From assembly GCF_030867145.1 (NCBI RefSeq), contig NC_134421.1:31193979-31257978 (forward strand): DNA of 64,000 bases. Direction: 5' to 3'. A model generated the notes under the pieces. The model saw nothing but the letters and a program-made list of their open reading frames with translations, was not told the DNA's origin and made no database searches. This document shows positions 43,601-64,000 of this stretch, piece by piece. The position numbers and the translations under genes were made by a program. This DNA comes from Opisthocomus hoazin (Eukaryota; Chordata; Aves; Opisthocomiformes; Opisthocomidae). Numbering within the stretch: position 1 is the first letter of the stretch; the number at the start of each line of letters is the position of its first letter.

Positions 43601-46600
43601 AGCAGCAAACTGGGGGGGTGAAAACCCCTGCTGTAATTCCTGTTCCAAAGTGGTCTGTTCTGAGCCTGTACTTGGATTTTCTGTGAAACCACTACATTAT
43701 AACCCACTGGGCATGGAAGACTCACCTGGGTGTAGTGACCACACATGCCAGTACATCTGTCAGTTCTATAATCATAGCTGCTGACTTCATTAAACCAGTC
43801 ACTGAGAGCTGCATCCACAGAGAAGATGGTGGCTGTGCCAGTCCAGATGTTTTCTCCAACAGGAGTAAAGCTGGGGTGCACCTTCCCTGGCACATTAAGG
43901 TAGATATTGTGCTTAAATTTGCACTTCTTTGCCCATGCTCTGGCAGTCTTAGCTAAAGCAGCGTCCCAGGACTGCGGAAGAGGAAAAAAAACGTAACAAA
44001 CTGCACTGCAGTGGCTTAGTTGAATTAAAGCATTTTTAAACAGAAACTTTTAAGGACTCTTTTCCCTGTTTCTGCATCCCATCCCTGCATTCATTTTCTT
44101 TCTCTGACTTGACATTTCTACTCCCATAGCAAATTTTTTTTCCTTCTTTCTGCCTTAAATATTGCAGGACACATAGAATCTATCCACTATCCTGTGGTAT
44201 CCGACTTGTTAAAATCTTTCGAGCTGGATTCCTGTCTTTAAGCTGCTACACCTGAGAGGACGTAACTGGGTGAAACCCCCAGCCATAGAGGGACTTGAGG
44301 ACTTTTTGCCTAGAAGCTGTTGACTGTCCAGGGGTTTGCACTTTGCAATTGTCACTAGACCAGACAGGAATTCTGTTCTGTTGGCCAGGACAGAGAGAAG
44401 TCATAGCTGCTCCCTTCCCCAGTCCCTTCTGCCTCTTTGCTCTGCTCACTCCTCAGCATGTGGCCAACGCAAATAAAACGGCTCGCTCATCTCTGCTGAG
44501 CTGTGGAGGAACCATTCCCATGTCGAGTGGCACAAGTTATAATTGGAGTAACTGGTCTGTGTGACTTGCAGAAAGATTTTATGCCACCGAATGACCAGGC
44601 AATAAAATGGCAGGTAAAATTCAGCACAGAGAAATGTAAGTTAAAGGATGTGAGACAAAAAAAATTTTTATTTTGTGTTCGTAATGACAGGTTTGGAGCT
44701 GGCTATTACCACTTGTAAATCAATGTCTAGTAGTTGTCTAAAAAGCAAATAAAGTGTTAGAAATTCCTTGAGAAGGAATGGAGAATAAAATCACATATAT
44801 AATTAGGCCACTGTAGAAGTCCTGTTAAATGCTGCGTGCAGCACCCCACCTCAAGAAGGGGACACTAGAACTGGAAAGGGCAGAAAGAACATGGAGAAGG
44901 ATGATCCTCCTCAAGTATAAAGGTCTTTCAAAAAGCAACACAGAGTGCTCTGCAGCTTTGATCAGAGACAGCTGGACATCTTCTGAGAAGTAGATAAATG
45001 TGCAATAATTACTTGCTCCTTCCAATATAGAGACTAGAGACTATCAAATGAAGCTAGGAACTAAGAGGTCCAAATCAAACACAAGGCGGTACTTTCGCAC
45101 GACTTGTGGTCAGGCCGTGCAGCTCTTGCTACACGGTGCTAGGTATGATAAAAACTTGCATGAGCTCAAGGCTGAAAAAAAATCATGCAAGAAAAATCCA
45201 TTAAGAGCTTTTCGATACAATGCAACACCTTTGATTCAAGAGGTTTCTGTGTATTTGTCCTGCTCTTATTCCAGGCTTGCTGGATCTTTGGTCTGAGCAG
45301 CTAAGCTTGCTCTTGTGAGCTAGCATTTTAAATTAAGTACTGTTGTCTAAAATGCAAGAAATTATAATAATGAGTAGTCTGAATTTTACTCCTGTACTCT
45401 AAGCTTGCTTTCACAGAAATGATTCATACTGTGCATGCGGTTAGGCATTTCACTTCCTTTCCAGCTATGCTTCACTGCTAGAGGGCTCAGAGTAATGACA
45501 TGAACTGATGGGGGTTACCTCCCTCAGCTATCTAGCTACCTTTTTCCTTATGTATTCCACTGAGCAAGCTGAGACCTATCCACAGCCTGCTCTGATATCC
45601 ATTATATTTATGGGAAGCTCTGCTTTCCAGCCCAGATATTAGTATCCCTACTCCCCAAACCCTGCTACAGCAGATGAAGATCAGGTATCTAAATAGATGC
45701 CCCGGCAAATCCCTTTCTTCAACACATGCCCAGATTGGAAGAAATAAGAGGTGATAGATTTACAATAAATCCTGTCATGCATGTTGCCTGTTTGGGAGAT
45801 TTTTAATACCAAACAGCTTCCCTGTATGAAACATGACCTACCACAAAACAGATCACTATCTCTCTTACAAAGAGGTGAAAGAAATGCCCCTCTACTCTGC
45901 CCTAGTGAGGCCCCATCTGGAGTACTGCATCCAGTTCTGGGCTCCCCAGTTCAAGAAAGATCAGGAGCTACTGGAGAGCGTACAAGGATGGTGAGAGGAC
46001 TGGAGCATCTCTCCTACAAGGAAAGGCTGAGGGAGCTGGGCTTGGTCAGCCTGAAGAAGAGAAGGCTGAGAAGGGACCTTATAAATGCTTATAAATATCT
46101 GAAGGGTGGGTGTCAGGAGGATGGGGCCAGACTCTTTTCAGCGGTGCCCAGCGACAGGACAAGGGGCAATGGGCACAAACTGAAGCATAGGAAGTTCCAG
46201 CTGAACATGAGGAAGAAATTCTTCACTCTGAGGGTGATGGAGTGCTGGAACAGGTTGCCCAGAGGGGCATTCTGTGATTCTGTGGACACTGTTTTTTGCA
46301 ATACAGCCCTTTGCTCTGGCTGAAGTTTAGAGTATCAATCCACCCCTAAACATGGAATCCCCTTCAAACTCTTAAAACTGAACAATACTATGAAAATTAA
46401 TATCTTTTCTATTTCCTACAAAGAACTAACATATATAGTACAGAAATCATTGACAGAAAGGGAAAAGAAAGCACAAAGCGAATGAAGAATAAGATGGGCT
46501 AAATCAGCAGCACAATCTATGCTGATTTTCAAACAGATCACGAATGCCTCCTTACCATGCGAAACATATTGCTGGCTGGTGGATCCACTTTGGATCGAAA

Positions 46601-46735
46601 CTTGTTGTGAGCTCTCACACAATCTTCAATGAACTTTGCATCTTCTATGTCAGGCAAGGGATACTGTGGATAAGCACAACAGCAAGCAAAGAGATCCAGT
46701 AAGAACAATGCAGCAGAGAAAAATGTGATTTTCAT
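40659..46735 (-). CDS. GLIPR1-like CAP-domain membrane protein with proline-rich stalk (gene B, 6 exons)
   Basis: Minus-strand exons: 46556-46735, 43726-43971, 43193-43305, 42336-42418, 40985-41011 and 40659-40897. All have GT-AG borders and sum to 888 bp, an open frame of 295 aa. Signal peptide [18 protein letters not shown] is followed by [20 protein letters not shown], then a full CAP domain with [48 protein letters not shown] and [13 protein letters not shown]. Next are a cysteine hinge ([16 protein letters not shown]), the 27-bp micro-exon, and a last exon with YSYWYPDWD, a stretch of about 30 residues that is roughly half proline, CDQYC and one transmembrane helix. Exon phases equal those of gene A. 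Family members are secreted or membrane glycoproteins of uncertain biochemistry. The stalk makes it longer than A. It could be the bird GLIPR1L; orthology to GLIPR1L1 or L2 is not settled. Confidence 0.9.
41732..41787. repeat. Tandem duplication, two units of about 28 bp
   Basis: AATCTCTGTTT(G/A)TTTAAAACACTAT occurs twice with a 28-bp period in intron 4 of gene B. It is AT-rich slippage with no evident function. Confidence 0.7.
45871..46290 (+). mobile_element. CR1 LINE 3' fragment, plus orientation
   Basis: Translation in + frames gives the end of the CR1 reverse transcriptase ([20 protein letters not shown], then [10 protein letters not shown] and [19 protein letters not shown]), followed by a short 3' UTR with GGCATTCTGTGATTCTGTGG, a degraded CR1 tail. 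It is 5'-truncated, has frame breaks and is inactive. It lies in intron 1 of gene B, antisense to it, about 270 bp downstream of exon 1. Confidence 0.9.
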
Positions 46736-47351
46736 AATTTTTCAGTGCTTTCAGTATAGCTTTTTTAAGTTTTTAAAAGAAAAATCTCATAGGTGAAGAT
46801 AATACTGGCAACCAGTTTTTCTGTCCTCTGGGTGTGGAAGTACTTGAAAGTGTCAGAATAACAGGAAGTGAAATTGCTTCATAAGGTGCAGCTCTATCTG
46901 ACATCACAGCTGGGTAAACGGTGAAACAGGCATCTGCCATGCATATCAGCAAGGAGCAACACTCCAGGTACACCTCTGCCTTTTCTTTGAGTGTGCTCTG
47001 TCCTGGTTGACTGCCAAACCATTCTGTGATCATAGGTCTTATCTGAAGAGATGCTGCAGAACAGCTTTCCACCAACCTGCATCAACCATAAAAACTGTAG
47101 CTTTGACAAAATACAAAACTGCTGTTCAGCTGATTTTCTACAGTATAGCTTAGTCATACCAGCTCAGTTACAATCATGTTGCAGGAACTTGCTTCCATTT
47201 CAGAATTACTCAATGAATAAACAGAATCAGAAAGACTGCGCCTCAGCAGGAGAAGAAAAAAAAAGTTTCCGAACAGCAGCTTGCTGCAGAACAGACCTTC
47301 TGACCGGGTTTGGTGTGTAACAGAAATACGATTTGGAAATCCCGAGCTTGA

Positions 47352-47900
47352 GGATCATAGAATCATTAAGATTGGAAAAGATCTCCAAGATCATCAAGTC
47401 CAACCACCAACACAACACTACCATGTCTGCTAAACCATGTCCTGAAGTGCCACGTCCATGCGATTTTTGAACACCTTCAGGGATGGTGACTCCACCCCTT
47501 CCCTGGGCAGCCTGTTCCAATGCCTGACCTCTCCTTCAGTGAAGAAATTTTTCCTAATATCCAATCTAAACCTCACCTGACGCAATGTGAGGCCATTGCC
47601 TCTCATCCTGTCGCTAGTTACTTCAGAGAAGAGACCAACACCCACCCTGCTACAACCTCCTTTCAGGTAGCTGTAGAGAGCAATAAAGTCCCCCCTCAGC
47701 CTCCTCTTCTCCAGGCTAAACAGTCCCAGCTCCCTCAGATGCTCCTCATAAGAGTTCTTCTCTAGACCCCTCACCAGTATCGTTCCACCTCCATGTCCTT
47801 CTCGCAGTGAGGGGCCCAAAACTGAACACAGTACTGAAGGTGCGGCCTCACCAGTGCCGAGTACAGGGGCATGATCACCTCCCTACTCCTGCTGGCCAGT
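47352..47900 (-). mobile_element. CR1 LINE 3' fragment, minus orientation
   Basis: The + strand begins with ATCATAGAATCATTAAGATTGG, the reverse complement of a CR1 tail. On the minus strand it translates to [40 protein letters not shown] and [20 protein letters not shown], the C-terminal CR1 ORF2 region. Further upstream in element sense the match ends near 47,900. It is 5'-truncated and inactive, about 620 bp upstream of the gene B start codon. Confidence 0.92.
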
Positions 47901-48772
47901 GATGTGTTGATTCTCTCCTTCATCAGCAATTTGCTGTTATCTGGTAGCCTGAGATCACTGCAGGAGCTTCCTGTGCTCCCATTAGCACTCCCGGTGTAAC
48001 ATTCCGTAAGTCTCATCACTTCTTGGGGTGGTAGGACAGGCTGTGTTGGGATTTGTATTGTCTCAACAACTGTTCTACAAGCTGGTTGAATTTTTTTTTC
48101 CAAACCTAAACCAAATTGTATAAACATGCAAGAGCATAAGAACAACCACATGTTTTAAGAGCTAAGGTCTTTTAACTGAGATTTAGGTAGGTCTACAGAG
48201 AAAATATGTTGTAGAATGTAAACAACGTTCATGGGTCTGATTCCCTGCTCAGTTTCGCAGTTCAGGCCTTATCCCGCTGAACACTTGTGGAAATTAACAT
48301 TCCGGTGTTACCATCTCTGTTTGCATGATGGCTTCTTCCTCTTAAATAATAGCCTTGATTTACTTCAGGGAGTCTCGTAACAATTCGTACACCTAATTCA
48401 GATAGGCTGAAGGAGCTGTGGCCCTCCAACACCATCACAGCTATACCCATGTATGCCATCAATGGGAAGCATAGAATGAAATATTTCTCTGTATGGATGT
48501 CTGTGCATTTCTAACTCTCCACACCCTCCTCCTAGCCCTGCCAGGATTTCTTGACCAGTTTCATGAAGGTAGGGGCAGCTGTAGGAGGCAACAAAGTGTG
48601 TGTGTGGGGACCTTCTGGTTTTTGGGATCTTTTGGGAAAGAAACAAAAAGGAGGCTTACAATTATTCTTGTTGGACAGGCTTAACACAGCCCTTACCAAT
48701 AAGCAGCCCTCAGAGGCACAGAAGACCTGGACAGAGAAGGAAATAAACAAGTATTATCTTTTCTTCCCCTTT

Positions 48773-48848
48773 GTTTTTTTTACAGTAGTTTCCTGTGCTT
48801 TGAAACTCTCTATTTTTTTACAATAGTTTCCCGTGCTTTGAAACTCTC
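48773..48848. repeat. Tandem duplication, two 38-bp units
   Basis: A T-run followed by ACA(G/A)TAGTTTCC(T/C)GTGCTTTGAAACTCTC appears twice with a 38-bp period. It is a local duplication in intergenic DNA. Confidence 0.75.
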
Positions 48849-51384
48849 CCAGAAAGCTCACCAGCTTTTTCTCTAATAAACTATTTCTGTTCAAAAAAGA
48901 CAGAGCCGAAGTGGTCAGTGGGAGGAGACTGGCCACTTTCTCTTTCTCTGTGGGCACAGCAAGCTGGGTGTGAGACGCTTTTGGTCCTGTCACATCCTTG
49001 ATGAAAACATGCACGAGGCCCTACCAATCATCTCAAACTCTCACTTCCCTGGGCAAGTAAAGGGAAGTAGAAGGTGAAGCACCTACTCCAAGGCGGAAGT
49101 CACGCTTGCAGCCCAGCAATAGGGTTTTAGTTCTAATTGCTTTACCTGGTGCTCTGTCAGTGGTTGGCTGTGGCTCCATCTGCCTCCAGAACACGTATGC
49201 AATGGCCAGGACCTCCCCTACCCTTACTAGATCCACCTGCTGACTCCGCCTCCTGGTGTACCACGAACAGTGCCAAGGTCCCTTGTCTAGCAGACGTAGT
49301 TTATTTCTCTTCTGCTGTCACGCTCTATCCCAGAAACTGTGTGTGGGCTTTGGCAAAGGTGATAGGGCCCTCAGCTGTGATGGAACACTTTAAAATGGAG
49401 GGGAGGATGGTCTCTTGCTGGCATTGGTGACTGCTGGGATGGTGAAGGGGATCTTGGGACAGAGTATTTCTCCTGTGGGTGCCATTACCTTCTGTCCTAC
49501 CAGAGGACAGAGGTTGGTCTGTCCTGTCAGCTGCTTGCTTCTGGGCTACAAAGACCCTCCAAGCCACCACGCGCACTCCTGAAGCCCACAAGGTACCATA
49601 CAGGTGCCACTGGCAGCATGGTATCTGTGTGGAGCAACAGGTAAAGGAGACATCCTCAGATCAAATTATAACGTTTTAGATCATTATGGTGAATGGCCCT
49701 CTCCTCTGCTTCTGAACTGACCATAGAAGGTCTGTCCACATATGTGTTCCTTTGAAAGTCACCCTGGCTCTTTTCTAAACTAGGGCCAACTGAGTTCAGT
49801 TTACTGCCATTTATCCTTCCTCCAGCTGAATCTTGAAACTAGAAAGTAAGTATGCTTTCTCTTGCTTTTTCTTTTCTAATAAAGCCTGTGCAATCTGTAA
49901 GAATCTAAAGCCTTTGTTCAGCTAGACTTCATGTAAAACTGTGATTATATTCCAACTACACGCAATTTGCACAAAAATTATCATCACACTAAAACTGCAC
50001 TGTCGATTTAGCAATGCAGTGATCTGGCAGTTACATACGCATGCAGTTGAAATTCTGTGCTTGGAAACTGAACCGAGATTTTTCTGAAGCAGGAAATTTT
50101 GACATATCCACCACAGTCCAGGTTGTAAGACACTTTCCCACAGAGATGGCTCTGGCTCCATCTAGTGATTCTGTCCATAATTAAAGCAGAAGTCCAGCCT
50201 GCCCTCAAGCATCTATAACTGTAATTTTTTCACAAAAAGTGAGTTATAATCCTTTGCCAGCATTAAGCAGTGGATCTTGTGAACCAGATGAAAATTAAGC
50301 TTTGGGATTTGCATATAACATTATACTTGTCTGGACAATACAAGCATTGCCTGTCCCTGCACAGATCCCAAGTGAAATTTAGCACAATCACCTGGGTATG
50401 GGCAGGCAGCTGCACAGTCCAACCATTTTGAAAAAATCTCGATGTTTACATCTCCCTTTCTCACTCCTCACCTGCTTTCAGTTTAAAATGGCTGGAAGAA
50501 ACATAAGACCCAAGATTCTTAGTTTTTCCTGATGTACGATTCAGTCAGAGGACTAAAGGCTGGTGGATTACAGATCACTGTGGAAATCCAAGACACCCGG
50601 GAATTTGTAAAACTACATTTAATTTTGTTCTCAAATCATCAGCTTCCCCACAGATTACAGTTATTTGTGTTGGGGAGAGAATCTGTTTGTCCTTGACTTA
50701 CTAGGTTCAGCTGAACAAACAAGGGCGGATCTGCCAGGTTTTCTTCTTCTGTCCCCAGGATTATGCAGCTGCAAGATCACTTGACCTTCCAGACCTGTGA
50801 ATAAACTGATTTTCTGAAATGCAGTGCTGCTCCTATTACACAATCTTACCTCAGGGCAGAAAACAGAATATTTCAAAGGACGGTGCTGGTACTGGATTTC
50901 CACAGGAGTTATTTTGTAATAATTTATTTTGTAATTATTTATTTGTAATTATTTATTAAAATAAAATTCAAAAAAATCTTTCAATTATTTTGTAATAATG
51001 AGGCTGCAAGCAGCCTCGCAATTAACAGTTGAGGCCATCAGTATATAGTTGGACTACAGGTAATTTTACTGCAGGTTTGGTCAGGGGAATTTGTACAGTG
51101 CTGCTTACTGCAACAATGGCCCTTGGCTGAACTGAGCAACATGGCAACGCACTGCTTGTTGTGTTCTCTGAACAAAGCACCAGGATGTCACACGGACCAA
51201 AGCACACGAGGCTGGTAGGTGTTCTTCCCCCTGTGGTGCCCACCTCCTGCCAACCATGGTGGCCCCTTATCACATCTACTTGGCCCCTGAAGAACAGCCC
51301 ATTTCACTCTCTCCTCTCAACCAAAGGACAGGGGAAGTGTGAGTCACGAACCAAAGGCTGGTCCTCCCTTCAGTGATAGCTCTG

Positions 51385-51776
51385 CTAGAGACTGGGAAGG
51401 GACGATGGACAAGTAGTGATAATGGTGTGGAAGACAGAGGTTTCCTGAACCATACAAATACCTAAAGGGACAGTGTACAGAAGACAGAGTCAAGCTCTCA
51501 TCAGTGGTGCCCAGTGATGGGACAAGAGGCCATGGGCACAAACCAGAACACAGGAGGTTCCCTCTGAACATCAGGAACACTTTTTTACTGTGAGGGTGAC
51601 CAAGCACTGGCACAGGTTGCCCAGGGAGGTTGCCGAGTCTCCATCCTTGGAGATATTCAGAAGCCTTCCGGAGATGGTCCTGGGCAGCCAGCTCTAGGTG
51701 GCCCTACTCGAGCAGGGGTGTTAGACCAGATGCTCTCCGGAGGTCCCTTTCAACCTCAACCACTCCGTGACTCCTT
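51385..51776 (+). mobile_element. Degraded CR1 LINE 3' fragment, plus orientation
   Basis: The sequence follows the CR1 3' end: GTGGTGCCCAGTGATGGGAC, CATCAGGAACACTTTTTTAC, GAGGGTGACCAAGCACTGGC and AGGTTGCCCAGGGAGGTTGC, then GGTCCCTTTCAACCTCAACC. The tail repeat is gone, ending in ACTCCGTGACTCC. It is more diverged than the other CR1 copies here and so probably older. The 5' limit is uncertain. Confidence 0.85.
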
Positions 51777-53732
51777 GCTGGAGCCAAAGCTTCAGCAGGT
51801 TGTGCAGGACAAAGATTTAGCATGATCTCAACAACGTAGACACAGGGAACTTGTTATAGCGCATTTGCCTACCTGGAGAGGATCTCTGGTTGTCATCCTT
51901 GCCCTTCATACATGATTTATATTTCTTGAACTTAAATTATTGTAATTGTCACATTTGATTCTTTCTTTTTAAATCCAAGGCATTAGAAAAATAGGTGGCT
52001 TTTCTGCTGTGCATCCCAAGCCTGTTTTCACAGGATAACACTAGAAATGGTTGGTGGATGGGAGCAGCAAGAAAGTGTGAAAGTTCAGAACCGCTACAAT
52101 ACTATTAGAATATTACAAAATAATACTCAGGAATCTCCTGAGAAAAGATGCAGCAAGCTATTACAGTCCACATCCATGATGTTCTTAAAAAGGGATCTTG
52201 GAATGAATGGTCTTCTCGGCCATTCCTAGATTTCCTCCCAAAGACACCCAATTGGGGAATGGGGCAAACTATATGTATGTTGTGTGGACACCACAAGAAC
52301 CAGCACTGAGGACAGAAACCTTGTATCACAAACTCAGGAAAGCAGAATGAAAAAATACTTTCACAGATGGAAAACTACTTCATGCATTGAAACCGGATCT
52401 GATGGCATCACAATCTGCACATCATTCAGTGCTGCAAATTCCACACTGCTTAGCTCAGAATGAACAGTAAAACTGTGTCTCCGAGGAAGGGCCTACTATC
52501 AGCCTGGCATAAACATGGCCAGTAGGAACTGAGGTTTTTCTAAAGCTCTGGGAGACTGCAGAGCTCTTTTTCAACTTTGCCTTCTCTCCAAGGCGTACTC
52601 TGATCATCACAGTCCTAACTGTAATGGAGTTACTAAATGACAAGAAGGACAGTTATTCTCAGGGATGGGAATTACTGTGTTAGATCCTGGTTTCTTCCAG
52701 GCTATGTCACAGCTCCAAGTAGGAAAATTTAAGTTTTCATAAGTGAATGTTAAGGGGGGGGCTGTTCTTTGTAAAAAGGCAGCATCTTAACACTATGCAA
52801 TACTAACACCGTAAAATTTGAAAGAGCTTTATTTTAGCACCAAATTTTGTATTTTGGGTACTAAGGAAACTTTTTTTTCCTTACAGACATCTGAGATTTA
52901 GCTCTGAAGTGAGCTTTTCAACCCTAATATAGCATCGAAATAATGATTTTATCTTCAGAGGTGGTGAACATCAGGAACTTCCAGCTAAACCAATGGGAAT
53001 AGCTGCTGCTCCGGAACTGTCATACTGCACAATTTGTATGTAGGAGCCACCTATCTATGGTTTTAGGTATACAATATTATAATATTATAATATTCTAGAT
53101 TTGAGAATGTAATCCAAGTTTTAAATAATAAAACTTCTATTTGAAAAGTCTTTTCTGTATTTTAGTAATTTTAGAATAGAAAACTTACAGAAGTAGCTAG
53201 CACATGCCTAATTTTAAATAAATCTACAATAAAAGTCTATCTTATTTTCTTTGAGACTTACAAAAAGTATTTTTTTCTATAATCAATGGAATTATCAGTA
53301 TAATCTGCAATGTTTTAGACCTAAAATGTCAATCAATCACACACACACAAAAAAAAGTGTAAGACAAATTAGTTCCTAAAGCTGAACTCACAGAAGCTTC
53401 CTTTAAGCTCAATTTGAGTTCTGAACATTAAGAAAATAGCAGAATTTGTGGGTTTTTTTGTTCATTTTACAATAATGGTGCAACATTACCTAATAATAAT
53501 GAAATTTCATACAGCCATATTGGCATTCAGTAGAAAAGACTAAGATAAAATCAGGAAAAAACCTAGTCTGCTATACTGGTAAGAAAAAAAGCTTCAGATT
53601 CTTGTATAAATTTAATCCGTCTTTTGGAGAAAGCAAAATTAAAGCATATTATTGAAAGACCACAGCTGGAATACAGAAGAGCAAAATCTGTGTTGACTAA
53701 ATGGACATGAGCAAGTTTCCAGATAAAATAAA

Positions 53733-53738
53733 TTTATT
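53733..53738 (-). terminator. Possible polyadenylation signal of CAP gene C
   Basis: Minus-strand AATAAA within an AT-rich patch, about 545 bp after the gene C stop codon. The surrounding AT-richness makes a chance match likely. Confidence 0.3.
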
Positions 53739-54282
53739 ATTAAAATTTTAGAACACTTACAAAACAGGAAATAGGTTATGCGTACATAACAATACAAGTT
53801 AAAACAATAAAAAAACCTGAAATTAAGCACAAGGCTTAGAGGGAGTTAGGAACAAAACAGTAATAAATCTAAAGTTACTGAGTACGTAACACAATTCTAG
53901 CTTTCTCTTGGCATCTAAATAAAGCAATTGAGATTTCAGATATTGGGCTTAGTATGAATTGTAACAATTGTTTAACTGACAGGTACTTTTCTCCTTGAAT
54001 TCCAGGAACAGAACATGTCACAGTATTGAGACATTTGATCTGTAAAAATAAGGCTTCAAACCTTGCCAGATACCATCTTCAGCTTAGTATTTTCCCAATA
54101 TGGGTTTTACCCACATATAATTTCACTTTTTTTGGCATGTTAGCTTTCTCGAAGGAGTGTAAAATAACAGCCACAAATTTATTGTCAAAAAAAGTTGTCT
54201 TTAAAGTCATATCAGTATGACTTTCTTGCTTAACTCTTTAGCAGCAAGTATCTTCAGAAGACAGTATGTATTTCAAATCCAG

Positions 54283-62299
<8,017 letters not shown>

Positions 62300-62459
62300 G
62301 GCCGCGGCCCCCGGGGCCTCTTCCAGAACCTTCCCCGCCGGGGAGCGGCGCGGCGCCAGGAGCCCGCCGGGGGGCGCTGTGCCGCCGGCGGGGGAGAGGC
62401 GGGCGCCGCTCCGTCGCGCTGGGCGGCGTCTCTTTGGCCGGAGAGCGGCGGCGGCGGCC

Positions 62460-62628
62460 ATGGCGGCGTCGGGGCTGCAGCAGGTGCTGGTGTCCGTGGT
62501 GCTGGTGCTCTGCGTCTTCGTCGTCATGCCCAGGATGTTCGGGGGGCGAGGAGGCGGGCGGGTGGGCCGGTCTCCGCGGGGCGGCAAGGCCGGCCCCGGC
62601 CATTACGATCCCCGTCCGCACCGCAGAG
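62460..62628 (+). CDS. First coding exon of a RIC-3-like membrane protein gene (partial)
   Basis: The ATG at 62460 lies in a CCATGG context with upstream GC-rich 5' UTR. The exon runs to a GAG/GTAGGA donor at 62628 and encodes 56 codons plus one base. It starts MAASGLQQVLVSVVLVLCVF, a strong N-terminal hydrophobic segment, followed by VVMPRMFGGRGGG and a basic, Gly/Arg/Pro/His-rich stretch. This shape (N-terminal membrane segment, then a proline-lysine/arginine-F-basic motif and a disordered basic region) resembles RIC-3, an ER chaperone of nicotinic acetylcholine and 5-HT3 receptors. Canonical RIC3 lies elsewhere in vertebrates, so this would be a paralogue or an unrelated small membrane protein. 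Later exons are outside the window or not recognised. The exon is convincing; the family is tentative. Confidence 0.6.
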
Positions 62629-64000
62629 GTAGGAGCCGCGGCGGTGCCGAGGCCGCGCCGGGGTTGGTGTTCCGGGCGGGAGCTGCTCAGGGCCGGGCCC
62701 GGTCTCGGGCGGGCCGGAGGGGAGAGGAGGGGAGGGGACCCCCCGGGAACGGAGCGGGCTGTGCTTCGGCTCGGCTTCGCCTGGCGGGAGGCGGCGGGGG
62801 GTTTGCGGGGCCGGCGGAGGGAGAGGCCTCGTCAGGCGGCTCCCGGCTGGCGGGCGTGCTCCGAGCTCTGCGCCTTGACCTTCCACCGCCCGCCCCCTTG
62901 CATGTTGTGCTCTGCTGCTGCGTTACGGGTTTGTTGCTTGTCTGCGTTGTCGTGAGGAAATTACAGTTAAGTGCAGGTGACACCCTGTTACTGGAGGCAG
63001 TTTAACGAATGGTGCCTGCAGGGCCGCAGTTAGTGGCTGGAGCAGATGAGTAGCTGTGAGGTGTCAGAGAGAGGAGAAAATTCACTGCGCCTGTTGGGGC
63101 TGCCGTAAAGAAGCCAAGTGTTGCTGTAAGTAAACATGAGCACAGACTCCTTTGAGATTTGTCAGGTCGTGGATTGGAAGGAGTCCAAGATGCTTGTTTA
63201 GAAGAGATATCACTGAATGGGCTAGGGAACTTACTGCTTGTTAAAGCTCAAGTGATGTACACGTATGTTAAGCTGTGTCAGTATACATCAGCTGAGGATT
63301 TAGCTCAAGGTTCAAAGGTCTCTTTTCATTTTGGAAAATAACACAAAGCCTGCTTGCTTGAGGTAGCTCTGTGATTCATTGATGATGCCTTCCAACGCAT
63401 TGTAAACCAAGAGACAGATAGTTGCTGTAATCTTCCAAATTATGTGTCAGTGCTTTTCCCCATGAGTAGCTTTCAAAGGCAGAAAAAGTGAGGCCTGAGC
63501 TGCTACCATGTTCTTCCCAGCTGATGTCAAACTTAATGTGCTTCATAAGCTCTACCCTGGCCTGTTTTGCTTGATTACTTTTAATTTGTATGGTAGCTGT
63601 CATTTCCTATAGATCAAATTCCTTTAAAACCAATCCTTAATAAAAGCAGCACTTCACATGCCTCTGATTCTACTGATGTATTGGCCCAGCACTGTGTGAA
63701 ATAAATTTCAGGCAGATCTGCAGTTCTCACCTGTCTGGGTTTTTCTTCTGTTTGGCCAGTAGCTCACTCTGCTCTTTCTTTTGTGGGAAAAACTTGGTGC
63801 AGGACACTGGACTCCATTAGGATTCTTCTGTGCCAGGAAGGTGTTGTTTTCCTTGACCACATTCTTGTTTGCTTGACTTGAGGAAATATTTTCATGTGTG
63901 CTATTAGATATTTTCTTAAATCTCATCATTTACATTAAAAACAAATAGAACTGAAAGTAAGGGAGAAAGAGTGAGTGCAAACTTAAAAGTAGTAATCAAT
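62629..64000 (+). other. Intron 1 of the RIC-3-like gene (start)
   Basis: The GC-rich island fades by about 62,900 and the rest is ordinary sequence. No second exon with a hydrophobic segment was recognised up to the window end, and no repeat family was identified. Confidence 0.45.

Larger units (their letters stand above)
46740..53730. other. Intergenic region between CAP genes B and C
   Basis: Apart from two CR1 fragments and a few short repeats, no gene, exon or RNA was recognised. Open frames in this stretch that exceed 80 codons are CR1-derived or lack any known domain. An AT-rich low-complexity patch of TTATTTTGTAATTATTTAT-type units lies at about 50,915-50,995. No remnant of a further CAP exon was seen on either strand by eye. 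Confidence 0.5.

Overview
The window is vertebrate nuclear DNA, almost certainly from a bird. The genes have many GT-AG introns. Several LINE fragments end in the tandem ATTCTATGATTCT-type tail of avian CR1, and the LTR elements look avian. The gene order KRR1, then GLIPR1 family, matches the human 12q21 block. Nothing here looks bacterial: there is no operon, CRISPR array or rRNA, and I recognise no tRNA.

Layout. 1-10,180: intergenic, no gene recognised, with a small CpG-rich patch near 9.2-9.5 kb. 10,180-16,500: KRR1 on the + strand, ten coding exons from a strong CpG island, open from end to end (382 aa). 16,500-19,880: intergenic. 19,880-62,300: three minus-strand genes of the GLIPR1/CAP family in tandem. 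Gene A (20,622-30,059) lies tail to tail with KRR1 and is the positional GLIPR1. Gene B is at 40,659-46,735. Gene C (54,283-62,299) is most like GLIPR1L2. A and B splice into complete frames of 265 and 295 aa. C keeps five of six expected exons, but its first exon is one base out of frame and its fourth was not found. 62,460 to the end: first exon of a + strand gene with a RIC-3-like N-terminus, head to head with gene C. The two start codons are only about 160 bp apart inside one CpG island.

Between genes A and B lies a nearly full-length endogenous retrovirus (30,814-37,409, minus sense). It has two LTRs of about 405 bp, a matching 5-bp target duplication and gag-pro-pol, but no visible env; it is a fossil with a handful of breaks. 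Just beyond it is a nested pair of LTRs, one inserted in the other with a 6-bp duplication. Five CR1 fragments lie across the CAP cluster.

How the genes relate. KRR1 is a nucleolar ribosome-assembly factor and is functionally unrelated to its neighbours. The CAP genes encode secreted or membrane-anchored glycoprotein-like proteins: signal peptide, CAP domain, cysteine-rich hinge, and a last exon with a short stalk, a CDxxC motif and one transmembrane helix. Their shared exon phases and a shared 27-bp micro-exon show that they arose by tandem duplication. I saw no wholly new system. The items most worth a second look are the decay state of gene C, the proline stalk of gene B, the conserved CDxxC motif and the tight head-to-head promoter. 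All splice sites were read by eye without transcripts.
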